Shown here in pieces: positions 17,614-27,203 of a stretch of 64,000 nt of DNA. The position numbers and the translations under genes are program-made. Numbering within the stretch: position 1 is the first letter of the stretch; the number at the start of each line of letters is the position of its first letter. The notes under the pieces are model-generated. The model had not been told where the DNA came from, did not search any database, and was given only the letters and a program-made list of their open reading frames with translations. Origin of the DNA: Peptostreptococcaceae bacterium (GTDB lineage: Bacteria > Bacillota > Clostridia > Peptostreptococcales > Peptostreptococcaceae); NCBI GenBank assembly GCA_025210335.1, contig JAOARY010000078.1, positions 1 to 64,000 on the forward strand, read 5' to 3'.

Positions 17614-18041
17614 AATAAACAATCTCTTCTTCTATGAGTAAATGCCCTTATACTTCCTAAAAAATCAAATTTATTTAGTTCACTAAGTTTTTTAAAATTA
17701 TTAATCAATTCTTCTATATACTCTAAATATTCTAATTCCTCTACTATGTCACATGTATAAAAATTATCATATATTGAGCATATTCCAAGCATAGCGTAAT
17801 AATTATTTTCATCTAATTTAAGAGCCTCTTTAAGATATGAATATCCACAATCCTCAACTACATATGGCGATAAATTTATTACCATATTTCCCAAAAAAGC
17901 TAAGAATTTAGACCTTGTTATATCATCCATATCTTTTTTATTTTTTTCCACAAAAGATATTAAATCTTTTACTAATTTTTCATGTTTATCAAAATCTTAT
18001 ATTCTATCTTCAAATTCTTTATACTTTTTATCATAATCCAT
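17607..18041 (-). pseudogene. Immunity-like paralogue 2, broken by one nonsense codon
   Basis: From the ATG at 18041 the frame would encode 144 residues aligned end to end with the 18494-19024 product after its first 24 residues. Codon 15 is TAA (17997-17999) where both other copies have TCA, a single C-to-A change. Translation from the GTG at 17951 could give a 114-residue C-terminal piece. The rest of the frame is intact, so the loss looks recent. Confidence 0.75.
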
Positions 18042-18079
18042 AAAAAGCTCTCCCCTTTAAAATTATTTTCTGTCTATTA

Positions 18080-18478
18080 TTAAAAATTATTTATTCCAAT
18101 TGTGATATCTCCATCATGATAAAACTCTATGATTAAGTTTTTTTGAGGTACAAATAACCAAGTATCAAAACTAACAGCTAAAATATCATCCATTGAAAAT
18201 ATTAAATTAAAATCGGTTTTTATTAATGGCAAATCTGTCTGATCCCAAATTATATAAAATTCAAATTTTCTATCTATCCCCAACCTTTTAAGATAATTTA
18301 TAACTTCTTTAAAATCATTTAATTTAATATAATTTTCCTTTAAAGACCAATTTATTTTGCCCCAATTTGTTAATCTAAAACTAGCAAAAATAGATTTTAA
18401 TAAATGTTCTTTTTCTTCATTTATTATAATTTCATAATTATTATCTAACGATTTTATACATTCTTCATATAATGTCAT
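18080..18478 (-). CDS. Hypothetical immunity-like protein, 132 residues
   Basis: A small soluble acidic protein with a helical N-terminal half and a beta-rich C-terminal half ending in DTWLFVPQKNLIIEFYHDGD and ITIG. The WLF-P-x-x-x-I-I-E-F-Y-H-x-G pattern reminds me of contact-dependent inhibition immunity proteins, but I cannot assign a family. It starts 15 bases after the chimeric gene and 38 bases before the nonsense copy, so all three probably share a transcript. No signal peptide or membrane segment is present. Confidence 0.7.
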   Translation of the reverse strand: MTLYEECIKSLDNNYEIIINEEKEHLLKSIFASFRLTNWGKINWSLKENYIKLNDFKEVINYLKRLGIDRKFEFYIIWDQTDLPLIKTDFNLIFSMDDILAVSFDTWLFVPQKNLIIEFYHDGDITIGINNF

Positions 18479-18493
18479 AGTTTCATTCCTTTT

Positions 18494-19024
18494 TTATTTA
18501 TCTTTATTTCTTCTTTTTTGATGTAACAAAAAAGCTTTTCTTCTTTGAGTAAATTCTTTTATAATTCCTAAAAAAATCTCCTTATGAAACTTACTTAATT
18601 TATTAAAAGTATTAATCAATGCTTCTATATAATCTAAATATTCTAATTCAGCTACTATGTCACAAGTGTAAAAATTATCATATATTGAGCATATCCCAAG
18701 CATTGCATAATAATTATTTTCATCTATTTTAAGAGCCTCTTTAAGATATGAATATCCACAATCCTCAACTACATATGGTGATAATATTATTATCATATTT
18801 CCCAAAAAAGCTAAGAATTTAGACCTTGTTATATCATCCATATCTTTTTTATTTTTTTCTACAAAAGATATTAAATCTTTTACTAATTTTTCATGTTTAT
18901 CAAAATCTGATATTCTATCTTCAAATTCTTTATACTTTTTATCATAATCCATAATATCCTTATTAGAATTTTTGCTTATTAAATTCATATTTTTTAATAT
19001 TTTATCAACACGTATAAAAGACAT
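18494..19024 (-). CDS. Chimeric immunity-like paralogue 3
   Basis: A 176-residue protein formed from two parts. Residues 1-24 match the start of the 170-residue protein at 16968-17480, and from residue 25 the sequence is a full copy of the MDYDKKYKEF family, including the core GYSYLKEALKIDENNYYAM. The join replaces the family's own start region. The last residues, QKRRNKDK, and the following bases match the end of the leucine-rich-repeat gene. The reading frame is intact, so the fusion may be functional. Family unknown; it belongs to the duplicated block. Confidence 0.7.
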   Translation of the reverse strand: MSFIRVDKILKNMNLISKNSNKDIMDYDKKYKEFEDRISDFDKHEKLVKDLISFVEKNKKDMDDITRSKFLAFLGNMIIILSPYVVEDCGYSYLKEALKIDENNYYAMLGICSIYDNFYTCDIVAELEYLDYIEALINTFNKLSKFHKEIFLGIIKEFTQRRKAFLLHQKRRNKDK

Positions 19025-19165
19025 TTAATCACATCCTTTTATAATTTTATAAATATGTATATTATTAAATTATATCAAAATAAATACTATTAATGTATAT
19101 TTATGTACTTCCAAAACAGATTTAATAAAATTTAAGACAATAAAAAAAGCTAAAACTCTAAATTA
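19025..19165 (-). repeat. Duplicated upstream region, right copy
   Basis: This is the right copy of the region at 17481-17613 and lies upstream of the chimeric gene. It ends inside the Mrp operon terminator, so the duplicated segment probably originated here, next to the terminator, and was copied leftward together with the first codons of the adjoining gene. Confidence 0.75.
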
Positions 19166-19186
19166 ATTGAGTTTTAGCTTTTTTTC
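19142..19186 (-). terminator. Terminator of the Mrp-type operon
   Basis: Arms AAAAAAAGCTAAAACTC and GAGTTTTAGCTTTTTTT form a 17 bp stem with a ten-base loop, followed by T on the minus strand. It directly follows the last antiporter gene. Confidence 0.9.
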
Positions 19187-19189
19187 ATC

Positions 19190-21178
19190 TTATAACATAA
19201 AGGTTATAAGGACAAATACTAATACAAATCCCATTAGGAATATCGAAGAACTTATGCCTTCCATACTGTTATAAATCTTTTGTGTTCCTTCAACCATATT
19301 TATAGCATTGGCTCTTACCTTTTCCTTCTTCTGATTATAATTAGAAATATTATTTTCAATTATTTGTTTGTCTAATAATTTCATATTTTTTATAATATCT
19401 TTTTTGCCCGAAACATCATTTTGAGCAAATTTAATACTTTTATATATTGTATTTACTATTTTTAATACAAATCTATCAACCTTAGAAAATAAAATTGCTG
19501 ATATTTGATACATTGATTTTGCTAAACCAAAATAGATTTTTTCTAAACTTAATAATTTAAGTGTAGGATTTATATACGTATCTCCTTTTAATAAGAACTT
19601 TCTTATAACAAATAAATAAATTATAAGTCCACTAAACGAAATCTTTAAAAATGATTTGTATGAAGCAAAACTGTAAAGATGATCAAATACATGCATATCT
19701 ATTTCTTTTCCTGGGAAATTAATATTATGTGCATAATTTATTATAAAATTAGGATTCATACCTATATAAATTATAAAACCACCTAATACAACCATAGTAA
19801 ATAATGCTCTTTTTCTAACTTCTTCTTTATATTGCCCTTTGAATTTATCCTTATCATGTTCTACAAATAAAGCTACAAATATCTTAGTAAGATATGCAAA
19901 AGTAAAACTACTTGATAGGAAAAATACTATTTCTGCAACAGTCATATAAAAACTATGTGTATGTTTATGTGCTTCATAAAATGTTTCGTGAAGCAAAGTC
20001 TTACTTATAAATCCATTTGTCATCGGTGAACCTATTATAGCTAAAAAGGCTATTAAAAATACTGTTTTTAGTATATTTTTATTGTATCCAAATCCTCTTA
20101 TCTTATTGATACTAAGATCGTGTAATATCATATATACAATACCCGCACCCATAAATAATAATACCTTAAATATTGAATGATTAAATATATAAGTAAGAGC
20201 AGAAAATAATGCTAAATTATCTCTATCTAATATCCCATATAATGCAATCGCACTGATTATATAACCTGCTTGACTCATTGAAGAGTAAGCTAATATTCTC
20301 TTTATATTTCTTTGGAATAATGCCAAGAATCCTCCAAGAAGCATATTTGTAAGTCCTAAATATAAAAGTATTTTACTTATAAATAAGTCTCCATGTAATA
20401 ATTCTACCATAACTATAAATATTCCAAATACTCCAACCTTTATAAGTATACCTGAAAGAATAGCACTAGCTGGTGTTGGTGCTGCTGGATGTGCCTTTGG
20501 AAGCCATGTATGAAACGGAAATAAACTAGCTTTAACAGCAAATCCAACCATTATAAGTGAACCAATTATATACTTAGTATTTCCAAGACCCTCTAATCTA
20601 AATCCAGCTAAGCTTATATCTAATGTATTTGTATAGTCATATAATAAAAATATTCCCATCAAAGTTATAAGTCCCCCAAATACAGCCATCGATAGATATG
20701 AAACTCCTGCTTCATGAGCATATTTATCTTCATCATGTATTACTAATATATATGATGTAAATGACATTATTTCAAAGAATGTAAATACATTTAATATATT
20801 TTGGGATAAAAATACTCCTAGTGTACTTGAAAGCGTTAGCATAAAAAATGTATAATATCTATTTCTATTTTTATACTTAATAAGATATTGTGTTGAATAT
20901 ATCATTATCAAAAACCAAATAAGTGCAGTTGCAAATACAAATACAAATCTAAAATAATCTAATTTTAAAGATAATCCAGTTCCCATAACTCCACTAATTT
21001 CTAAGGACATAGGAAATTCAAAATTATTATAAATTATTATAGTCAAAAACAAGGTAAGTCCACATGAAAATATATTAATTTGATCTCTTAATCTTTCGTT
21101 TTTTCTTCCTAAAAAAAATCCTAATAATGCTGATACAAAAGGTATTAATATTAAACTGAGTAATATCATATTTTCCAT
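19190..21178 (-). CDS. Mrp/Mbh-type antiporter subunit, NuoL-like (fourth large subunit)
   Basis: About 662 residues with roughly fourteen membrane helices of the proton-conducting transporter family (Proton_antipo_M) and a long C-terminal extension that ends in another helix. Key charged positions are visible: the TM5 Glu in FFEIMSFTSYILVIHDE and the TM7 Lys in GFAVKASLFPFHTWLPKAHP. It is a close tandem paralogue of the product at 21209-23137. The ATG at 21178 has GAAGGTGAG upstream. As the last gene of the operon it would form one ion channel of a multisubunit Na+/H+ antiporter. It could also belong to a larger redox-linked complex, but no catalytic subunit is encoded here. Confidence 0.85.
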   Translation of the reverse strand: MENMILLSLILIPFVSALLGFFLGRKNERLRDQINIFSCGLTLFLTIIIYNNFEFPMSLEISGVMGTGLSLKLDYFRFVFVFATALIWFLIMIYSTQYLIKYKNRNRYYTFFMLTLSSTLGVFLSQNILNVFTFFEIMSFTSYILVIHDEDKYAHEAGVSYLSMAVFGGLITLMGIFLLYDYTNTLDISLAGFRLEGLGNTKYIIGSLIMVGFAVKASLFPFHTWLPKAHPAAPTPASAILSGILIKVGVFGIFIVMVELLHGDLFISKILLYLGLTNMLLGGFLALFQRNIKRILAYSSMSQAGYIISAIALYGILDRDNLALFSALTYIFNHSIFKVLLFMGAGIVYMILHDLSINKIRGFGYNKNILKTVFLIAFLAIIGSPMTNGFISKTLLHETFYEAHKHTHSFYMTVAEIVFFLSSSFTFAYLTKIFVALFVEHDKDKFKGQYKEEVRKRALFTMVVLGGFIIYIGMNPNFIINYAHNINFPGKEIDMHVFDHLYSFASYKSFLKISFSGLIIYLFVIRKFLLKGDTYINPTLKLLSLEKIYFGLAKSMYQISAILFSKVDRFVLKIVNTIYKSIKFAQNDVSGKKDIIKNMKLLDKQIIENNISNYNQKKEKVRANAINMVEGTQKIYNSMEGISSSIFLMGFVLVFVLITFML

Positions 21179-21208
21179 CAAACTCACCTTCTTTCATATT
21201 TTTAATAC

Positions 21209-23137
21209 TTAAATCACCATCTTAAATAAAATCATTATAACAAGTAAAGTTGCCGTAAGCATAATTGAACTACTCAAACTATTCCCTTTAACTCTTAAAT
21301 GTGTACATAAATCTTTTATATTATTTATATCTTTATCGTTCATATTCTTATTTGATACATCAATATTTATAAATTCTAAAAAACTATTTTTTAAATATGT
21401 AAATAAGTTTATAAAAGACCTATCTACTAATGAAAATATTTTTACAAAAGATTTATATGTATTTGAAAACAAAGGAATATAAAAATTTTGTTCTAAATTC
21501 ATCCATTTAAGTGATGGATTTATATATATATTTACCCCATTTTTTAATATTCTTAAATGTCTTCTTATAAATAAGAAATATATAAGTATACCTAGAGCAA
21601 ATACACTTAAAGATGATTTTATATTTGTAAGACTGTAAAATTCTAAATGTGATACATGTTCTAAGTCAAAGACATTTAGTGATAAATTTAGATATTTCAC
21701 AAAATCATTTGCAAACAATCCAAGATATATAATTAAAATTGATGGAATTGCAAGTGAAAATATACCTCTTTTTTTAATTTTATTTTTAAATTGGCCTTTA
21801 AATTCGTTATTAGATTCTACAAATAAACTAATAAAAATCTTAAGCATATAAGCAACCGTAAAGCTACTTGATATATTAAATATTAAATTAAGTAAGAAAC
21901 CATATTTAATATGATTTTCATGTATAATCTCCAAAAATGCATGATGTATTAAATTTTTACTTATAAAACCATTGAACCCTGGAAACCCACATACTGCGAA
22001 CATTCCAATTACAAAAAATAATTTTATTAAATTCTTATGTCTAAAAAATCCTCTTATTTTATTGATACTTAAATCATCAACAAACATGTATATTATCCCG
22101 ATAGTAAAGAATAATAATACTTTAAAGATACCATGATTTATTATATGATATAAAGTCGATAAAAGTGCTAAAGATGAACTTTCTTTCATAAATGTAAATA
22201 TAGAAACCCCTAATGTTATATAACCTAATTGACTCATAGATGAATATGCTAATATTCTTTTAACATTTCTTTGAAATAATGCTAAAAAACCACCTAAAAA
22301 CATTGTTATAAGAGACATTACCATAAGTGTATATGCATAAATAGAATCAGAAGGCATTATATAATAAGAAATCATTATAAGCCCAAATACACCAGCTTTA
22401 GATAATACTGCTGATAAAACAGCAGTTACAGGCATTGGTGCTGCTGGATAAACCTTTGGTAACCATATATGAAAAGGAAAACTACAAGCTTTTATAGCAA
22501 ATGTACTCATAAGTAAAAATCCTATTATATATTTTTCCTTACCAAGTAAATTTATATTTTCTCTTATCAAAGTAAAATCAAGTGCATTTGTATAATCATA
22601 TAATAAGAATATTCCAAGCAAGCTAACCATTCCACCTGCAACAGATATTAATATATACATTTTACCAGCATCATGAGAATATTTATCTTCATCATGTATT
22701 ACCAATATATATGATGTAAATGCCATTATCTCAAATAATGTAAATAGATTAATTATATTTTCTGACATGAATATTCCAAGAGTTGCACCAAGTGTCATCA
22801 TAAAAAATGTATAATATCTATTTCTATTCTTATATTTAATAAGATATTGTGTTGAATAAATTGTAGATAAAAACCATACAAAAGTTGTTAAAACTATAAA
22901 TAAAATTCTAAAAGAATCAATTTTTAAATTAAGTCCAACACCCATTATATCTGGTATATAAAATAATAAATCTGAATACAAACTTTCTTTAAATAAATAA
23001 AGAGATATTAAAAACTCTAAGAAAGTTATACAATCATAAAATATATTTCTTAAATTTTCATTTTTTTTTCCTATAAAAAATCCAATTAAAGCAGACATAA
23101 AAGGGATTAGAAGAAATGTAATAAGTATTAATTTCAA
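21209..23137 (-). CDS. Mrp/Mbh-type antiporter subunit, NuoL-like (third large subunit)
   Basis: About 642 residues of the Proton_antipo_M family with an extended C-terminus like its neighbour at 19190. The TM5 Glu lies in LFEIMAFTSYILVIHDE and the TM7 Lys in TFAIKACSFPFHIWLPKVYP. I chose TTG 23137, which has AGAGGTGG four bases upstream and starts after the previous gene's stop; a longer frame from 23185 would overlap that gene and has no ribosome site. It and the fourth subunit arose by tandem duplication. It should span the cytoplasmic membrane and carry H+ or Na+. Confidence 0.85.
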   Translation of the reverse strand: MKLILITFLLIPFMSALIGFFIGKKNENLRNIFYDCITFLEFLISLYLFKESLYSDLLFYIPDIMGVGLNLKIDSFRILFIVLTTFVWFLSTIYSTQYLIKYKNRNRYYTFFMMTLGATLGIFMSENIINLFTLFEIMAFTSYILVIHDEDKYSHDAGKMYILISVAGGMVSLLGIFLLYDYTNALDFTLIRENINLLGKEKYIIGFLLMSTFAIKACSFPFHIWLPKVYPAAPMPVTAVLSAVLSKAGVFGLIMISYYIMPSDSIYAYTLMVMSLITMFLGGFLALFQRNVKRILAYSSMSQLGYITLGVSIFTFMKESSSLALLSTLYHIINHGIFKVLLFFTIGIIYMFVDDLSINKIRGFFRHKNLIKLFFVIGMFAVCGFPGFNGFISKNLIHHAFLEIIHENHIKYGFLLNLIFNISSSFTVAYMLKIFISLFVESNNEFKGQFKNKIKKRGIFSLAIPSILIIYLGLFANDFVKYLNLSLNVFDLEHVSHLEFYSLTNIKSSLSVFALGILIYFLFIRRHLRILKNGVNIYINPSLKWMNLEQNFYIPLFSNTYKSFVKIFSLVDRSFINLFTYLKNSFLEFINIDVSNKNMNDKDINNIKDLCTHLRVKGNSLSSSIMLTATLLVIMILFKMVI

Positions 23138-23147
23138 AGTACCACCT

Positions 23148-24590
23148 CTATAAAACTGTATTAGTAATATTTCTAATAAAATCAATTATCAAATTTGGAA
23201 AAAGTCCTATAAAAACAACCAATGAAGTTATGCAAACTATAGGAACTATCATATATTTACTTGGATCAGTAACTTCACTTCTTATTTCTCCCTTTGCAAA
23301 GAATGCTGTTATTACAATAGGAAGTAAATATGCTGCTGTTAAAAATGCACTAAGCAATAGTATTACTGGAAACATTATTTTATTTGCATTAAGTCCACCA
23401 AGTGCTAAATACCATTTGCTTACAAATCCATTACTTGGAGGTATACCAATTAAAGATATAGATGAAATTGCAAAACACCACATTGTAATAGGCATTTGTT
23501 TTCCTATTCCTTTTATATTTGATATTTCCTTTTCATGTGCTTTTATATATATAGCTCCAGCACAGAAAAATAAAACAATTTTTATAAGTGCATGATTTAT
23601 TAAATGTAAAAGACCACCAAGCAAAGCATTTTCATTTAACATCATTATTCCAAGCATTATATATCCAAGTTGGCTTATTGTTGAATAAGCAAGTCTTTTC
23701 TTTAAATTATCATGGCTAAGTGCTAATAGAGATCCCATGAGTATAGTTATACCAATAAATATAGAAGCATATATCACTACATCCGCCTTTAATAAAGCTT
23801 CTTTTCCAAATATATAATAGGTTATTCTAACTATTGCAAAGATACCTGATTTAACAACTGCAACTGCATGTAAAAGTGAACTTACTGGTGTTGGTGCTAC
23901 CATTGCAGATGGAAGCCATGAATGAAATGGTACTAATGCAGCTTTAACTCCAAAACCTAAAAACATACACATAAATGCCATTTTTATAAGATTAGCATCT
24001 GCATCTTTATAGATACTTCCTTTTGCTATAAAAGTAAAATCAGGACTTATCTTATAAAGAAAAATCATTCCAAGCAATACTAAAGTTGCTCCAAAGAAAG
24101 AATATAATATATATTTTCTTCCACTTTTAAATGCTTCTTTTGATTCACTGTGTATAACCAAAGGAAATGTAGCTAAGGTTAAAAGTTCATAAAAAATATA
24201 GAGAGTAAACAAATTACCTGAAAATGCAATTCCAAGTGTTACTCCTAATGTTCCAATAAAAAAAGTATAAAATCTTTTTTGATTTTTTTCATGATCCATG
24301 TATTCCTTCGAATAAAAAGTTGTAAATATCCAAAGTATTGATGCCAAAAATGAAAACAAAAGACCTAAGTAATCCAATTTTATAAGTATCTTAAAAAAAT
24401 CGCTTACTTCAAATATAGTAAACTCTCTAACATTTGAAAATCTAAGAATTAATATATATATAATCAAATTCAAAAAAACTACAAATGAAGTTAATTTAAA
24501 ACTGTTATTATCATCTAATTTTTTGTTAAGACCCATAATCATAAATGCAATTATTGGTATTAATACTGGTAAAACTATAATAAAATCCAT
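23148..24590 (-). CDS. mrpD: Na+/H+ antiporter subunit MrpD-like (second large subunit)
   Basis: 480 residues with about fourteen membrane helices. The TM5 Glu appears in IFYELLTLATFPLVIHSE and the TM7 Lys in FGVKAALVPFHSWLPSAMV, followed by the broken-helix Pro-rich stretch APTPVSSLLHAVAVVKSG. These residues line the ion path in MrpA/MrpD and complex I subunits NuoL/M/N. Length matches standard MrpD. It lies 48 bases downstream of another MrpD-like gene and 10 bases before the third large subunit, in one operon. Whether it moves H+ or Na+ cannot be told. Confidence 0.88.
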   Translation of the reverse strand: MDFIIVLPVLIPIIAFMIMGLNKKLDDNNSFKLTSFVVFLNLIIYILILRFSNVREFTIFEVSDFFKILIKLDYLGLLFSFLASILWIFTTFYSKEYMDHEKNQKRFYTFFIGTLGVTLGIAFSGNLFTLYIFYELLTLATFPLVIHSESKEAFKSGRKYILYSFFGATLVLLGMIFLYKISPDFTFIAKGSIYKDADANLIKMAFMCMFLGFGVKAALVPFHSWLPSAMVAPTPVSSLLHAVAVVKSGIFAIVRITYYIFGKEALLKADVVIYASIFIGITILMGSLLALSHDNLKKRLAYSTISQLGYIMLGIMMLNENALLGGLLHLINHALIKIVLFFCAGAIYIKAHEKEISNIKGIGKQMPITMWCFAISSISLIGIPPSNGFVSKWYLALGGLNANKIMFPVILLLSAFLTAAYLLPIVITAFFAKGEIRSEVTDPSKYMIVPIVCITSLVVFIGLFPNLIIDFIRNITNTVL

Positions 24591-24638
24591 CTTTACTCCT
24601 TCCTTTTGTCACATACTTAAACGCCAAACAATATATTA

Positions 24639-26120
24639 TTATGAAAACATAATTGATTTCGCTCCTATTTCTAATAATTTTATGATATTTCCCGAATAAA
24701 GACCCATAAATATCATTGAAATAATAAGAATTAAAGGTGATATAAATTCAATACCTTTAACTTCTTTACTTTTCCATTTTTTATTATCTATATTTTCTTC
24801 TCCAAAATAACCATTTATTATAATTGGAAAATAATATACCAAATTCAAAAGTGAACTTAAAAGAATTATAAATATAAGATTATACCTTGTACTTTCAATA
24901 CTAAGTATTGATAAATTCCATTTTGATATAAATCCTGGCAAAATAGGTATTCCAACCATTGAAAATGCAGCTATTGTAAATAATCCTAAAATCTTTGGCA
25001 TTTCTATTCCTACACCTTTTAGATCCTCTACTTTTTTACCTTTTTTGTGTATCATAGTTCCTACACATAAGAAAAGCGCTGATTTTGTAAGTGCATGTGA
25101 CATTATATGATAAAATGCCATTGCCAAAGCCTTATAACCACCAAGACCAATAGCAAAGAAAATATATCCCATTTGGGCAACACTTGAATATGCAATAACA
25201 CGTTTTGCCTCTTTTTGAAGGATTGCAAATATAGAACCTACTATCATTCCTGCACAACCTAATATTAATACCATATTAAGCGCATCTAAATTATTTATAA
25301 TATCAAAACCATAAACTCTATAAAAAACTTTTATCATTAATATTACAGCACCTTTTATAACTAATGAAGAAAGTAAAGCACTTGATGGTGCTGGTGCAGA
25401 ACTATGTGCATCTGGAAGCCATATATGAAGTGGAAACATTGCCCCTTTAACACCAAAACCGATTGTAAAAAGACCAATTGATATCAATATTACATTGCTA
25501 TACATATCTTTTACTTTTAATAATTCCAAATGTGCATAATCCATATTCAAATTTCCTGTAATTGAATATATAAAAGCAATTCCCATAAGTACAAGTCCTG
25601 AACCTAAACAAGAAAGTATCAAATATTTTATAGTTGCTTTTATATTTTCCTTTTTATCTTTTATAACTATAATTCCACACGATGCTAAATTCGAAATTTC
25701 TATAAATACAAAAGCATTGAATAAATCATTTGTGAATAACATTCCAAATAAAGATGCTAAAGTTATATTTATAAGAAGATAATAAAACATTACTCTATGT
25801 TTCTTTATATCATTTTTTATCGTTTTAAAAGAATATAAAACGACTAACACAGTCACTAAGTTGAATATAAATGCTAAAAAACTTTCACAAATTCCAACAT
25901 TTATTTCTATCCCATATGGTGCATTAAAATGACCCATATTAAATTTATAAGAAGATTTTGTTAAAACATAATATAGATTTAATACAGATAATAAAAGTGA
26001 TGAAGTCAAAGAAACTATACTTACTCTATATATATTCTTTTCATTTTTTATAAGTGGTAGTATAAAAGCCACACCAAACAATATTAAAATCATCAAGAGG
26101 GGAGAAGCCTTTAAAAACAT
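24639..26120 (-). CDS. mrpD: Na+/H+ antiporter subunit MrpD-like (first large subunit)
   Basis: 493 residues with about fourteen membrane helices of the Proton_antipo_M family. The TM5 Glu is in FVFIEISNLASCGIIVI and the TM7 Lys in FGVKGAMFPLHIWLPDAHSS, followed by APAPSSALLSSLVIKGAV. It starts two bases after mrpC, the normal position for mrpD, so it is the most likely orthologue of classical MrpD. With the three genes that follow it gives four antiporter-like subunits, whereas a standard Mrp complex has two (MrpA and MrpD). Confidence 0.88.
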   Translation of the reverse strand: MFLKASPLLMILILFGVAFILPLIKNEKNIYRVSIVSLTSSLLLSVLNLYYVLTKSSYKFNMGHFNAPYGIEINVGICESFLAFIFNLVTVLVVLYSFKTIKNDIKKHRVMFYYLLINITLASLFGMLFTNDLFNAFVFIEISNLASCGIIVIKDKKENIKATIKYLILSCLGSGLVLMGIAFIYSITGNLNMDYAHLELLKVKDMYSNVILISIGLFTIGFGVKGAMFPLHIWLPDAHSSAPAPSSALLSSLVIKGAVILMIKVFYRVYGFDIINNLDALNMVLILGCAGMIVGSIFAILQKEAKRVIAYSSVAQMGYIFFAIGLGGYKALAMAFYHIMSHALTKSALFLCVGTMIHKKGKKVEDLKGVGIEMPKILGLFTIAAFSMVGIPILPGFISKWNLSILSIESTRYNLIFIILLSSLLNLVYYFPIIINGYFGEENIDNKKWKSKEVKGIEFISPLILIISMIFMGLYSGNIIKLLEIGAKSIMFS

Positions 26121-26121
26121 A

Positions 26122-26487
26122 TTACACCTCCATAATATTCATTATTTCATCTATTTCTACTGTTTTATATTTTTTATATAAAAGAATCGTTAAACAAAGT
26201 GCAAATGCTGTTGTACTAACAGCTACAACTATACCTGTAAGCATAAGTGATGTAGGTATAGGATTTATATAATTTGAAGAATCTTTTAGTTTATCTATAA
26301 TAATTGGAGCTTCCTTTCCTCTTATATAACCTTTTGATATAAAGAATAAAAAGATAGCAGTATCCATTATATTCATTCCTATTATTTTTTTTATCATATT
26401 ACTATGTAAAAGTAGCGTCATAAAACCAATACCAAATAGTATTATGGACGCAACTTCAACATAATTAGTCATAAGTCTATCCATCAT
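26122..26487 (-). CDS. mrpC: Na+/H+ antiporter subunit MrpC (NuoK-like)
   Basis: About 121 residues with three membrane helices, homologous to NuoK. The segment FMTLLLHSNMIKKIIGMNIM matches the MrpC/NuoK signature around TM2, and PIPTSLMLTGIVVAVSTTA the TM3 region. I prefer the ATG pair at 26487/26484; a longer frame to 26550 would run into mrpB. The AAGGAG within the end of mrpB would serve as ribosome site with somewhat long spacing. It bridges MrpA-type and MrpD-type subunits in the complex. Confidence 0.85.
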   Translation of the reverse strand: MMDRLMTNYVEVASIILFGIGFMTLLLHSNMIKKIIGMNIMDTAIFLFFISKGYIRGKEAPIIIDKLKDSSNYINPIPTSLMLTGIVVAVSTTAFALCLTILLYKKYKTVEIDEIMNIMEV

Positions 26488-26491
26488 TTTT

Positions 26492-26911
26492 TTATATTTC
26501 TCCTTCACTAAAAAGACTAAATAATATATAAATAGTAACTGCAACAACAATCCCTACGAATATATTAAGTGGTAATATAGAACCTGCTGATAATATGTTT
26601 CCTGGTGTACCCTTTGGTATCTGTGGTAAATGTAGATGAAGACCTCCATCTAAGAAACTATATCCTTTTAAAAGAGTGTATCCCAAAAGTGATAACGATG
26701 ATAATTTCATCAAATTTTCATAACTAAGTTTTTTTGATGCTTTTTCCTTTCCATTAGCAATTCTATATAGTATAAAACTAGCACCAAGCACTGTTCCCCC
26801 TGCAAAACCTCCTCCAGGAGATAAATGCCCATTTACTATTACATATATTCCAAAAACCTGTATAAAAGGAGTTACAATTTTGGATATTTCAAATAATACT
26901 TTATTATTCAT
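26492..26911 (-). CDS. mrpB: Na+/H+ antiporter subunit MrpB
   Basis: 139 residues with four membrane helices and the MnhB signature GHLSPGGGFAGGTVLGASFI (residues about 28-47), which is nearly invariant in this family. The C-terminal region has a helix after a Gly-rich loop. Its ATG overlaps the end of the preceding gene by eight bases, so translation is probably coupled. It corresponds to the membrane arm NuoJ-like part of Mrp complexes and is required for their assembly. Confidence 0.92.
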   Translation of the reverse strand: MNNKVLFEISKIVTPFIQVFGIYVIVNGHLSPGGGFAGGTVLGASFILYRIANGKEKASKKLSYENLMKLSSLSLLGYTLLKGYSFLDGGLHLHLPQIPKGTPGNILSAGSILPLNIFVGIVVAVTIYILFSLFSEGEI

Positions 26912-27191
26912 TTTTTACTTTCTCCTTTTTTAGACACATTATGACAACTATACATCCTGTAAATAATACACCTGCTTCTATAAATGTATCAAAAGCTCTA
27001 TAATCTAATATAATTCCTGCTATTAAATTTTTAGCTCCTGTATCTTTTAATCCTTGTTCCAAATATAATTTGGACACATAATTATTTGAAGGTACATTAG
27101 CTTCACCAAAATCAGGTAATTCACTAACTCCTATTAATAATATTCCTATTAATATAGTTGTTATTATTACTGCAAATATTTTTTTTATCAT
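26904..27191 (-). CDS. MbhE-like subunit (MrpA C-terminal domain homologue)
   Basis: 95 residues with two membrane helices flanking a conserved loop that reads ETGA-like DTGAKNLIAGIILDYRAFDT, the pattern of MbhE and of the last part of full-length MrpA. In this operon it is a separate gene, as in Mbh-type and Thermotoga/archaeal Mrp clusters, rather than fused to a large MrpA. It overlaps mrpB by eight bases and follows the MbhD-like gene by 12 bases. Confidence 0.8.
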   Translation of the reverse strand: MIKKIFAVIITTILIGILLIGVSELPDFGEANVPSNNYVSKLYLEQGLKDTGAKNLIAGIILDYRAFDTFIEAGVLFTGCIVVIMCLKKEKVKNE

Positions 27192-27203
27192 TTAAAACAT
27201 CCT

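Noticed and set aside
15191-19165. Insertion sequence or prophage origin of the block
   Set aside because: No transposase, integrase or terminal inverted repeats were found; the repeats are explained by local gene duplication.
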